From positions 1-64,000 of the forward strand of contig CAIYID010000078.1 of assembly GCA_903926205.1 (NCBI GenBank): DNA of 64,000 bases, read 5' to 3'. Made by a program: the position numbers and the translations under genes. Below, in pieces: positions 16,812 through 24,507 of this stretch (positions are counted from its first letter, which is position 1; each line of letters starts with the position of its first letter). The stretch comes from an uncultured Bdellovibrionales bacterium. GTDB lineage: Bacteria; Bdellovibrionota; Bdellovibrionia; Bdellovibrionales; Bdellovibrionaceae. A model generated the notes under the pieces. It saw nothing but the letters and a program-made list of their open reading frames with translations, made no database searches and had not been told where the DNA came from.

Positions 16812-17384
16812 TGATGGACACTTCAATTGAAGTTCTATGGGCTTTCAAATCTCTTTGCACTGTTCAGATCAGGCCAGAGTGAAAGAAAATGTAAGTCTGA
16901 AAGAGATAGTTTTAATTCCTCATCGTTGCTGCTTGGCCCAATTATAATGATGGCAAAACTGATTTCTCGTTTCGTCCATTACCGATTTTTTGCGGCTTGC
17001 GAAGAATTTGAAAAAATCATTAATTTGCCTGCTCCCAATGAAAGACTTATCGTGGAGCTGCATCCAACGTGGTTATTTTATTTTTGTTGTACTTATTTCT
17101 TCAGGCGTCGTCCACTTGATTGGAATAATGGCAATCGTTTCAGATAGGATTACAGTGGCTAGACACCGATGATCAAGGGCCCAAATTTTGTCCATTGAGT
17201 CTTCCAACTCTGTTTAAATAATTTATGCAAAATCTTTTTAATAGAAAATTTGCTTAAAAAATCGTATTGTTAACTGATCGCTACCTTCACTAACAAAGCC
17301 ATGACAGTAAGTCTGGTTACTTTGTGTTATATCCAATCTTAAATAAAAATTGAAAATTTAAACTGATTAAAGGAGATTTATTTT
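16812..17384 (+). other. AT-rich gap of about 570 bases without a convincing gene
   Basis: Several short overlapping frames exist in all three phases (for example MMAKLISRFVHYRFF from 16947, and a membrane-helix-like stretch near 17090), but none has a ribosome binding site or runs far, and they switch phase. This may be a badly decayed gene. A good ribosome binding site at about 17370 belongs to the next gene. Confidence 0.5.
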
Positions 17385-17807
17385 ATGAAAAATATTATTT
17401 TAGCGAGCACAATATTACTTCTAGGAACTGCGACTTTTGCTGGACAAGGTTCTTGCAAAAATTCAAGTTTTTCCTGCAGTTCAGTATATCAACTTTTTGA
17501 TGATTCCACCCTGGATGGTCCAAGTGTTGAGTCAGCAGTTGTTGATCGTCAACCAAATCCATATTTACCCAGAGTTTGTGGCGCTTCAGTTATACTGGGC
17601 ACAGAAATTGGTGTTATTGTACTTAATTACGAAGAGGTTTCAGGAAAAGTTTCAGGTCTTTTTGATTATTTTGGGACGCAAACTCCAGTTGAAACAGATA
17701 AGGCGTTGAAAACATCGGTTCGCACGACCAAACCTGGTGACATTAGTCGTAACGATGCTCTGGACAATGAGTTTGTACATGTGAGTTGCAAAGTTATTCA
17801 GAAATAA
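17385..17807 (+). CDS. Small secreted protein, unknown function
   Basis: 140 residues with a clear Sec signal peptide (ILASTILLLGTATFA, cleavage before GQG) and a ribosome binding site AAAGGAG nine bases before the ATG. The mature chain has cysteines at GSCKNS, SFSCSS, RVCGAS and HVSCKV, probably two disulphides, and a central hydrophobic strand VILGTEIGVIVLNY. No family is recognised and it does not obviously resemble the neighbouring secreted protein at 16296. It is closed by a very strong terminator, so it is likely a well-expressed single-gene unit. Confidence 0.82.
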   Translation: MKNIILASTILLLGTATFAGQGSCKNSSFSCSSVYQLFDDSTLDGPSVESAVVDRQPNPYLPRVCGASVILGTEIGVIVLNYEEVSGKVSGLFDYFGTQTPVETDKALKTSVRTTKPGDISRNDALDNEFVHVSCKVIQK

Positions 17808-17843
17808 GAGTGTGATTGTAGTCGTCAGCTTGGTCCGTTCAAG

Positions 17844-17884
17844 AGATGGAGAAGCCTAATCTAATTAGGCTTCTCCATCTTTAG
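17844..17884 (+). terminator. Strong terminator, 17-pair perfect stem
   Basis: AGATGGAGAAGCCTAAT (17844-17860), loop CTA, and its exact complement (17864-17880), then TTTAG. It may work in both directions; the upstream side is less A-rich. Confidence 0.8.
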
Positions 17885-18309
17885 TTTTGAATCGTGCACT
17901 TATTAATGGCATCAATGTTAAGTAGGCCTGAATTGATAATTCAATCAAAGGTTTTGATCACAAACCAATCATTTTAGATTTTGAGCTTCCCTAAGGAGTG
18001 AGGAAGTGCAAGGAGTGGGATTCAGTTGAACTGAAATATTTTATTTTGAAGTTTAAATTCCTAAACTCCAGATACGCATTAAATTAAATTGGCTCTATAA
18101 CAAAAATACGTGAACCACAAAAAGAAGAAAGAACCTTTTTTTGATGTCTAATTATTGGACAGTCGTGAAAATTGGTGAAGAAATCTAGGTTTGTTTGAGA
18201 ATGAGAAGTGAATTGCAGCGATGTTGATGAAGAAATGAAAAAAATTGTGTATCTAAGCTAAGTCGATTCGTAATCTTGAAGATGTGTTAAGGAAAGAAGA
18301 GGATATAGT
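17885..18309 (+). other. Gap of about 425 bases without a convincing gene
   Basis: AT-rich sequence with short G/A-rich stretches (GGAGTGAGGAAGTGCAAGGAGTG near 18000, split here only as composition). I find no frame with a ribosome binding site and no clear structure. The last ~40 bases hold the purine-rich leader of the next gene. Confidence 0.5.
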
Positions 18310-18864
18310 ATGATGAGAAAAAGCCTGAAAATGACTTTTATCACAGTGATTGGCATTTTGCTGAGTCAGTTTGCTTTGGCTAATAATCTGAGCGAAGCAC
18401 AACGAACTTTAATAATTTCAAATGCGTATTTAAGGCAGATCCAAGCTCATCCTTCTCTTGCATTTAATATTAACATTGCCCGACAGTATGCTGCGATTGC
18501 GGACATGGTTTGTGAAGAAAAATCCTTGCCCCTTAAGATTAAAGCAGAGGGATGTGTGATTACTTCAGGGGTGTTAGGAATGATCGCAAATCAAAGAGGA
18601 CAGCCTGATGGGCGTGATGATGGCATCGAATCTTATAGAAAAGTTATTGAAGCCTTACATTATAACCCCGACAACAAAGAAGCGATCTTTGGGCATGCAG
18701 ACGCCTTGATTGGGGTTCATCAGGAGAATTTTCTTGTTAGATTTTTTGTAAAAAAGACATTACACACAACGATCAAAGTTGAAGCAGAAAGAGCTCGCGA
18801 TGGTTTAGCTCGAATTGGTGCACAGAATACTAATGAGTATCGACAGGTCTTGGAAATGCTATAA
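18310..18864 (+). CDS. Secreted helical protein, unknown, TPR-like
   Basis: 184 residues. A signal peptide (MTFITVIGILLSQFALA) precedes an all-helical mature chain. The segment DGIESYRKVIEALHYNPDNKEAIFGHADALIGVH has the spacing of a tetratricopeptide-type helix pair, with a second, weaker pair before it. Two cysteines (MVCEEKS, EGCVITS) could pair. The first of two adjacent ATGs is used; AAGAGG lies upstream. Function unknown; a periplasmic scaffolding role would fit a TPR fold but is not shown. Confidence 0.75.
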   Translation: MMRKSLKMTFITVIGILLSQFALANNLSEAQRTLIISNAYLRQIQAHPSLAFNINIARQYAAIADMVCEEKSLPLKIKAEGCVITSGVLGMIANQRGQPDGRDDGIESYRKVIEALHYNPDNKEAIFGHADALIGVHQENFLVRFFVKKTLHTTIKVEAERARDGLARIGAQNTNEYRQVLEML

Positions 18865-18915
18865 ACGGACCCGCTTTTATCGTGTTGGCTGAGAGCTTCA
18901 CCGCGCCCATTTTAG

Positions 18916-18934
18916 CACGATAGGGGGCCAGTTT
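18916..18934. repeat. Short dispersed repeat identical to 135-153
   Basis: CACGATAGGGGGCCAGTTT is present here and at 135-153 with all 19 bases identical. On the minus strand both copies can be read in the same phase as KLAPYR. It lies in the gap between two genes. Confidence 0.6.
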
Positions 18935-18983
18935 AAGCTTTGTCAGTCTGGACATTTTTTGGGCTCTGGTTCAAAATGAACTC

Positions 18984-19571
18984 ATGAAAAAAAATAAAAT
19001 CATACCTGTCGCGGGACTTTGTCTTTTTCTGTTACAAACTCAAAATCCGGCGCAAGCGCAAACCTCAGTTCAGGTTCCTGTTAATCAATTGATCAATAAT
19101 CAGCCAGCTCCTGGTGTGCCAGGAAACGCAGGTGCCGCGACGGCGAATTCAGGCGTGAATCATCCTGATTTTAATGGCAGAGTTTCCGGAACTCCCAGGC
19201 TGGTGCGCGATTATCCAGTGCCTCAAGTTTTTTTCTCCGATATTCCGGGAAGCTTTTATATACCTACAAACGGTGATTACAATCGAATCATGAATGCTTT
19301 GAATGCGGCTCTATCCAGAAAAATTTCAATAAAGATGGTGGTTGATAAAAACACTAAAATGATCACTGATCTCGAGGCGCCTAAATCCCAAAGTGGGAGT
19401 TCGCTTTATGAAGATGTTCCAGATGATTCTAGTGCGGGAAATAAAGCTGGTAATGGTGGAGGTGCAGCTGGTGGTGTGGGTCATCTTCAAGACGGGCCGT
19501 CGCCTTCAAACGCTCCCCCAGCCGGAGCTCCAGCAGCTCCGACCAAGGCACCTTCTGGTTGGGCGGATTAA
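18984..19571 (+). CDS. Secreted low-complexity protein, unknown function
   Basis: 195 residues. A signal peptide (IIPVAGLCLFLLQTQNPAQAQ) is followed by a Gln/Asn/Pro/Gly-rich region, then a conserved-looking core around residues 70-130 (RLVRDYPVPQVFFSDIPGSFYIPTNGDYNRIMNALNAALSRKISIKMVVDKNTKMI), and a Gly/Ala/Pro-rich C-terminal tail. I do not recognise the core. No strong ribosome binding site is visible before the ATG. It converges on the next gene with a gap of only six bases. The composition suggests an extracytoplasmic, partly disordered protein. Confidence 0.72.
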   Translation: MKKNKIIPVAGLCLFLLQTQNPAQAQTSVQVPVNQLINNQPAPGVPGNAGAATANSGVNHPDFNGRVSGTPRLVRDYPVPQVFFSDIPGSFYIPTNGDYNRIMNALNAALSRKISIKMVVDKNTKMITDLEAPKSQSGSSLYEDVPDDSSAGNKAGNGGGAAGGVGHLQDGPSPSNAPPAGAPAAPTKAPSGWAD

Positions 19572-19577
19572 ATGTTA

Positions 19578-20750
19578 TTAGTTAAATCTTCGGGCTGAGA
19601 GCCAAAGCGGAACTTCACGCCCAAAAATTCCATCAACCAAACTCTTTGTGGTGTTGAAGGCGAGTCCCATCCCGTGGCCAGTGTAACCCCCATTAAAAAA
19701 GATTTGATTGTCTTCTGGCAAGGAGCCTATCAGAGGCTGACCGTCGCGACTAAAACCCATGATGCCACCCCAACGATGAGATACTTTTTTATCTTTGTAC
19801 TGTGGAAGATGTGTGGTGACGAAACCATGAAGAGCATTTTGAATGAGCTCGGTGGTGTGATCCGAATAACCAACTTCTGTTTCTTTAGCGAGTTGACGAA
19901 ATCCACCAATGAGTAATGATCCGTCTGGCATTTGGCGAAAATAATCCAAATAAAAATTGGCGTAGCAAGGACCGTCCATAAACGCGGCGACGGGCTCCAT
20001 CATTAAAATTTGAGCACGAGTAGGATAAATCTTATCGGAAAAATAATTGTGCATTGCTGGCGAATAGCCATTCAAAGAAAAAACAATCATCGAGGCTTCA
20101 AAATCTCCGGCATCGGTTTTTAACACGCGAGTTCCATCTGGCGTCGCCTCGTAATGATAGGCTTCCGTTTGTTCGTAAAGATCGCATTTTATTTTTTTTT
20201 GCAGCAAATTTAAAAGCGCAATAGGATTCGTTTCGGCATCCGCCAAATATTTGATGCCACCAACAAAATTATTCGCACCGACACATTTTTGTAGCCGCTC
20301 ACTTTCATAAGTTTCCGTGGCGATTCCAAGCTCATTCATAATTTGAGCGACTTTTTTTAGTTCGGTAAATTCGGAATCTTGCGAAGCTAAAGAGTAGCAG
20401 CCCCGCTCACGAAACTCGATTTGATTTCCTTGGTCTTGAATGATGTGTTCTTTTAAAAGCTGAAGATTGGTTTCAGCAAATTTCCAAATTTCGATGGCTT
20501 CTTGTTTGCCGTGCTTGGAAATCATTCGATTAAAATGTTCCACGGAGCCGCAAGTGATAAAGCCCGCATTGCGTCCTGAGGCTCCAAAACCCACGCGCTG
20601 TTTTTCCACGAGCGCAATTTTGAGATTGGGATCTTCTTGATTGAGCCAATAAACGGTGGAAAGGCCTGAAATTCCTGCCCCGACCACAATCACGTCATAG
20701 TTTTTTTTGCCGATTTTTTTTGTTCGATCAAGCCAGTAAGACGTGCTCAT
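19578..20750 (-). CDS. FAD-dependent oxidoreductase of the DadA/GlpO (DAO) family
   Basis: 390 residues. The N-terminal Rossmann motif VIVVGAGISGLSTVYWLNQE binds FAD; GFGASGRNAGFITCGS is the substrate-domain entry block, and GGIMGFSRDGQPLIGSLPEDNQIFFNGGYTGHGMGLAFNTTKSL is the C-terminal FAD block. This is the D-amino acid/glycine oxidase fold, closest in pattern to gamma-glutamylputrescine oxidase-like members; the substrate cannot be assigned. Its ATG overlaps the stop of the GNAT gene (TGATG), so it is the last gene of an lgt-GNAT-oxidase operon. Confidence 0.88.
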   Translation of the reverse strand: MSTSYWLDRTKKIGKKNYDVIVVGAGISGLSTVYWLNQEDPNLKIALVEKQRVGFGASGRNAGFITCGSVEHFNRMISKHGKQEAIEIWKFAETNLQLLKEHIIQDQGNQIEFRERGCYSLASQDSEFTELKKVAQIMNELGIATETYESERLQKCVGANNFVGGIKYLADAETNPIALLNLLQKKIKCDLYEQTEAYHYEATPDGTRVLKTDAGDFEASMIVFSLNGYSPAMHNYFSDKIYPTRAQILMMEPVAAFMDGPCYANFYLDYFRQMPDGSLLIGGFRQLAKETEVGYSDHTTELIQNALHGFVTTHLPQYKDKKVSHRWGGIMGFSRDGQPLIGSLPEDNQIFFNGGYTGHGMGLAFNTTKSLVDGIFGREVPLWLSARRFN

Positions 20751-21340
20751 CAGGAACCTTTCTTAAAAAGATCCAAATACATTTCTTCCGCTGTACAAAG
20801 GCAAGGTTTGCCACAGCGAGTGCAAGCGTAATCAACTTCTTTCCAGTAATGAAGGTGCGTGGCAATTCGTTTAAAACCCAGAGAGCGTAAATAGCGACCA
20901 CTGGAATCTTGAGGAGAATCCTTCCAACTGTGGCAGGCGATGCCTTGGGCTTTAATTTTTTTAAGCTCTTCAATGGACTGTAAAGACATCTTTGTTCCCC
21001 AGCCTTGGGTGGTCAGGTCTGGATCGATAAAGAGACTTTGAAAATAAGCAGTTTTAGTTAGCAGATGAGGCCATTTTTCAGGAGTGAGTTCTCGGCCTTT
21101 TCCGTGACTCCATTGCCCTGGAGGATAGGTGATCCGCACGCCATAAATTTTTTTCCCCTTAGCTAAAACCAAAGTCATCATTTTTTCATCTTTTTTACTT
21201 TGATGATAAAGAGACTTTTTAAAAATTTGTTCTAGTTCGTCGAGTGAAAAATAGCCTTTGCCGATGGCTCGATCAGTGAACTTTTTTACGTTTGGTAAAT
21301 CGTTGAGAGTGAGCGGACGAATAAAAAAAGCTGATTTCAT
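20750..21340 (-). CDS. GNAT-family acetyltransferase with C-terminal cysteine cluster
   Basis: 196 residues. The FIRPLTLNDLPNVKKFTDRA opening and the core SLFIDPDLTTQGWGTKMSLQSIEELKKIKAQGIACHSW (acetyl-CoA-binding region with a degenerate Q/RxxGxG) followed by LGFKRI are typical of GNAT enzymes. The last 30 residues contain CTRCGKPCLC, a four-cysteine cluster not standard for the fold and possibly metal binding. The start at 21340 gives an ATGA overlap with the lgt stop, indicating translational coupling; longer starts would run inside lgt. The acetyl acceptor is unknown. Confidence 0.82.
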   Translation of the reverse strand: MKSAFFIRPLTLNDLPNVKKFTDRAIGKGYFSLDELEQIFKKSLYHQSKKDEKMMTLVLAKGKKIYGVRITYPPGQWSHGKGRELTPEKWPHLLTKTAYFQSLFIDPDLTTQGWGTKMSLQSIEELKKIKAQGIACHSWKDSPQDSSGRYLRSLGFKRIATHLHYWKEVDYACTRCGKPCLCTAEEMYLDLFKKGS

Positions 21341-22110
21341 TTTTTTCGAAGAGCTCGGATAAAGAAAAAGAGTCCCATCAGCAGCCAAGGAATCGACAAT
21401 AATTGACCCATGTTGAGGAGCCAGCCAGCCTCAAAGTCTTCTTGATTTTCTTTGAGGAATTCGATGAGTATTCTTCCTGTAAAAATAGCGGCGACGGTCC
21501 AACCAAATAAAAGGCCCATCGGTGGATTGTGTTTGTAGCGACGATAAAAATACAAGCCCCCGAGCCAAGTTGCCAGGTACCACAGGCTTTCATAAATCTG
21601 CGTGGGATGACGAGGAACTCGGTCGATTCTTTCAAAAACAAAAGACCAAGGAAGATTGGTCGGGCGTCCGATGATTTCTGAATTCATCAAATTTCCAATG
21701 CGAATAAGGGCTCCTGTAAATATGAGCGGAACCGCGGCTCGATCGCAAAGCCAGGAAAAACTAAATTCTGGATTTTTTCGAGAAAAAAGATAAAGGGCAA
21801 TGATGACGCCAGCTCCACCACCGTGAGAAGCCAGACCACCTTTCCAAATCATTAAAATTTCAAGAATATTATGACTGTAATAATCCCACTCGTAAAAAAG
21901 ACAGTGAGCCACTCGGGCGCCGATCGTTGTCCCTGCAATCACATAAATCAAAAGCGAATCCATTTTCATGGGTTCTTTGTTTTCGTAGACACAAGCTCGT
22001 TGCATAAAATAAAGACCAAGCCAAAAGCCTGTCAAAAATAAAAGGCCATACCAGCGAACTTGTAAGGGACCAAAACTTAGTAAAATGGGATCAACTGACC
22101 AGTGAATCAT
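21337..22110 (-). CDS. lgt: Prolipoprotein diacylglyceryl transferase
   Basis: Inner-membrane enzyme that moves diacylglycerol from phosphatidylglycerol to the lipobox cysteine of prolipoproteins. 257 residues with about seven membrane helices. The conserved blocks are visible: GLASHGGGAGVIIALYLFSRK (catalytic His region), RIGNLMNSEIIGRPTN (the Lgt signature, here GRPTN), and RHPTQIYESLWY. First gene of a tight three-gene operon with a GNAT protein and an FAD oxidase. Substrates in this window include the lipobox proteins at 31958, ActA and ActE. Confidence 0.95.
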   Translation of the reverse strand: MIHWSVDPILLSFGPLQVRWYGLLFLTGFWLGLYFMQRACVYENKEPMKMDSLLIYVIAGTTIGARVAHCLFYEWDYYSHNILEILMIWKGGLASHGGGAGVIIALYLFSRKNPEFSFSWLCDRAAVPLIFTGALIRIGNLMNSEIIGRPTNLPWSFVFERIDRVPRHPTQIYESLWYLATWLGGLYFYRRYKHNPPMGLLFGWTVAAIFTGRILIEFLKENQEDFEAGWLLNMGQLLSIPWLLMGLFFFIRALRKK

Positions 22111-22174
22111 GGATCTAGTGTATCGCCGGAGTTGAACTTGTCAATTATCTATTTTTTTTGGTCAAGAAATTTCT

Positions 22175-23401
22175 TTACACTTCATCAAGGCCTGGAATTC
22201 GACTGAAGGCAATTCTGGTGGGAGCGGAAGTTCTAAAATCATGCTGTGCTCCCAAGTAAACAGTGTCCCTTCCATACTTGGAATTCAGCGAATCAACGAC
22301 TTGAAATATCTTATTTTTCTTTTCGTCGTTAAAAAGGGAAAGTTGGTGCTCATTTTCTGGGATAAAATTTCCGAGCGTCACGCCAATTTTTAAGGGTTTT
22401 TTGATGGCAAGTTCAGAATGTATTTTTTTAAGCTCCCGCATAAGAAAACTAGTGTCTTGAGTTTCATCGAAAGAAATTCGTCGCTCATGGTTTAAGCCAT
22501 CCAGAGTTTTTATCAGAAGCTTCATGGACCGAGCCATCATCCGAGCTTGGCGAAGTCTCACGGCGACTTTCACAAGAAGTCGTTGCGCCACACCCAGCGA
22601 ATCATTCAAATTTCTTTGCACTGGAGGGAGCACGTGTTCATGTCCGATGGATTGAGGGGTGTTGCTCCCGTGAAAATACGCGGGCGTTGAAAGATCTTCA
22701 CCGCGAAGTAGGCGATACATTCTGGCTCCTAGAATGCCCCCCCAAAGGCCTCTCATCTGGGATTCATTTAATTTCAAGAGAGCTTCGACAGAGTGAACCC
22801 CTTGAGCCTGAATGCGCACCTCCATTTTTCGTCCCACACCTGGAATGTCCTGCAGTTTTAGCTCATGCAATCGCTGAGGTAACTCAGAAGCTGTGATCAC
22901 GGTGAGGCCATCGGGCTTTTGCATATCAGAGGCCATTTTTGCTAAAAGCGCATTGGGCCCGATACCAATGGACGCCGTCATGTATGCGCCGACTTGCTCT
23001 CGCAATGCCAGTTTAATTTTTAGCGCCAGCGCGCGTGCCTTGGTGAGGTCCTTCTGAGAGCCTGTGAGTTCACAAGCCACTTCATCAATCGAACAAACCG
23101 AATGAACAGGAACACAGGATTCCACGGCTTCAATGACTCGATGATGATAGCGAACATAGACATCATGTCTTGCCACCATAAATTTAATGCCTGGACACAT
23201 TTTTTTTGCATCACCCACACGAACGCCCGTCTTAACTCCAAAAGCTTTGGCGGAATAGCTAGCAGCAATGCAAAAAGTGGAGTCCGCCAGCATCGGAACA
23301 ATAGCTAAGGGTGAATGGCGAAGCTCTGGGTTTTCTTGTTGCTCACAAGAGGAAAAAAATGAATTCAGATCTAAATAAAGCCAGTGAGCTTGATGCGACA
23401 T
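22175..23401 (-). CDS. dinB: Y-family (translesion) DNA polymerase, Pol IV-like
   Basis: 408 residues. The catalytic carboxylates are present: LDLNSFFSSCEQ (first Asp, DxNSFFxS motif) and CSIDEVACEL (Asp-Glu pair of the palm). KPDGLTVI and LQDIPGVGRKMEVRIQAQGV form the helix-hairpin-helix, then the little-finger domain follows. Near residue 350 QLSLF matches the beta-clamp-binding peptide, and the tail TRIAFSRIPG is typical. It synthesises across damaged bases with low fidelity. It stands alone, divergent from a 420-base gap; no SOS box was identified. Confidence 0.88.
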   Translation of the reverse strand: MSHQAHWLYLDLNSFFSSCEQQENPELRHSPLAIVPMLADSTFCIAASYSAKAFGVKTGVRVGDAKKMCPGIKFMVARHDVYVRYHHRVIEAVESCVPVHSVCSIDEVACELTGSQKDLTKARALALKIKLALREQVGAYMTASIGIGPNALLAKMASDMQKPDGLTVITASELPQRLHELKLQDIPGVGRKMEVRIQAQGVHSVEALLKLNESQMRGLWGGILGARMYRLLRGEDLSTPAYFHGSNTPQSIGHEHVLPPVQRNLNDSLGVAQRLLVKVAVRLRQARMMARSMKLLIKTLDGLNHERRISFDETQDTSFLMRELKKIHSELAIKKPLKIGVTLGNFIPENEHQLSLFNDEKKNKIFQVVDSLNSKYGRDTVYLGAQHDFRTSAPTRIAFSRIPGLDEV

Positions 23402-23819
23402 CGCGTGACAGTATCCTTAAGGATATTTTTTCGCAACTAGGGAGTGGATGAATCGTGCTTAAAATCTTCGCACACAAAGAACCATGTTTACTCAGTTCCT
23501 TCCCAGGTGTGCCCAGCAAAATTTAAATAATGGGAATACATCTCGGCTGCGTTCAGGGCGTCGGCTCCGGTGTCTGCATGCTAATTTGTTCGTCATAAAA
23601 ATGAAAACTTCCTCTTTCTATAGGATAGATGAGCTGACTTTATATGACTTGTAAAGAATGAGCGCCGCTGGTGAATGACTCAAATAAATACTTTTTTGAA
23701 TAGAAAATCTCAATTTTGGAATTTTTTTAAATCGAAGAAGATCATTCATGAAAATATAATTGGCACCAAAGTTTCGTCAATCTTTTCTCAAATTTCACCG
23801 ATAGTTCCCTGGGGGTTGT
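23402..23819. other. Gap of about 420 bases; one short decayed frame
   Basis: On the minus strand 23577-23488 reads HADTGADALNAAEMYSHYLN... and ends at a stop, with a stop immediately upstream and no start codon, so it may be a relic of a gene end. The rest is AT-rich with no terminator or tRNA that I can see. Confidence 0.35.
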
Positions 23820-24368
23820 ATGAGATTTTTTATTTTTCTTTTGATTGGAAGTTTTCAAATTTCTTTAGCGCAAGCCGGCGAACTTCCTGTGACGAAGACG
23901 ATGACAGAGCATCGTTTTCATCAGGGAGAGACCCTTTGGTTCTTGTCTAATGTTTATTATGGCAAAGGAACTGAATACAAAAAAATCGTTGAAGCCAATC
24001 ATTTGACTGGCACCGAAAGTTTGAAAGACGGAATGGTCCTTCATATACCTGGCACCATTTGGAAAAATGACACCGCTGATTTTAAAGTTCATTACAAAGA
24101 AATTTGGGATCAGCGAGAGAATAAATTGTTTGGCTCTAACCATCATCCGGCGGTGGACTCAAGAATTCCTAAAGAGCCGACTCAAAAAATCACCAAAGAA
24201 AAATCAGTGACGAAAGCAGCATTCGTTGCAGGTACAAAAGAAGATGATTCCAGTATTTTGGTAGTTCCAATTCCAACATCGCCTATTTTTCCAGCAGGTC
24301 AGGTGCCAGCTCCGGGGTCTCAACAGGTTCCGAGTCATCGAAGTGCGACAGAGGGTGTGAATCACTAG
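23820..24368 (+). CDS. Secreted LysM-domain protein
   Basis: 182 residues. Signal peptide 1-19 (FFIFLLIGSFQISLAQA). A LysM peptidoglycan-binding domain spans about residues 29-78: HRFHQGETLWFLSNVYYGKGTEYKKIVEANHL...LKDGMVLHIPG, the classic G(E/D)TLW...I...N...L..G..L.IP pattern. The remaining ~100 residues are polar, Pro/Lys/Thr-rich and likely disordered. It probably binds the cell wall in the periplasm; no enzymatic domain is attached, so it may be an adaptor. It is followed by a terminator. Confidence 0.88.
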   Translation: MRFFIFLLIGSFQISLAQAGELPVTKTMTEHRFHQGETLWFLSNVYYGKGTEYKKIVEANHLTGTESLKDGMVLHIPGTIWKNDTADFKVHYKEIWDQRENKLFGSNHHPAVDSRIPKEPTQKITKEKSVTKAAFVAGTKEDDSSILVVPIPTSPIFPAGQVPAPGSQQVPSHRSATEGVNH

Positions 24369-24418
24369 CACAAGCTGATTCAAGAGACTCTTTTATCAAG
24401 AATGCTGAGGTGCGTTTG

Positions 24419-24448
24419 AAAGCTCATGTTTTGACATGAGCTTTTGTC
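24419..24448 (+). terminator. Intrinsic terminator after the LysM gene
   Basis: AAAGCTCATG (24419-24428), loop TTTTGA, CATGAGCTTT (24435-24444), then TTGTC. A perfect ten-pair stem; the T-tract is short. Confidence 0.7.
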
Positions 24449-24507
24449 ATTTCGTACACATAGAGAGCTTAATTTTAAGAAAGTCTTCAGCCAAAGGAGA
24501 ATCATCG

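Noticed and set aside
16827-17172. Two overlapping frames of about 60-106 codons
   Set aside because: No ribosome binding site, abrupt phase changes and no recognisable domain; treated as gene-poor sequence.
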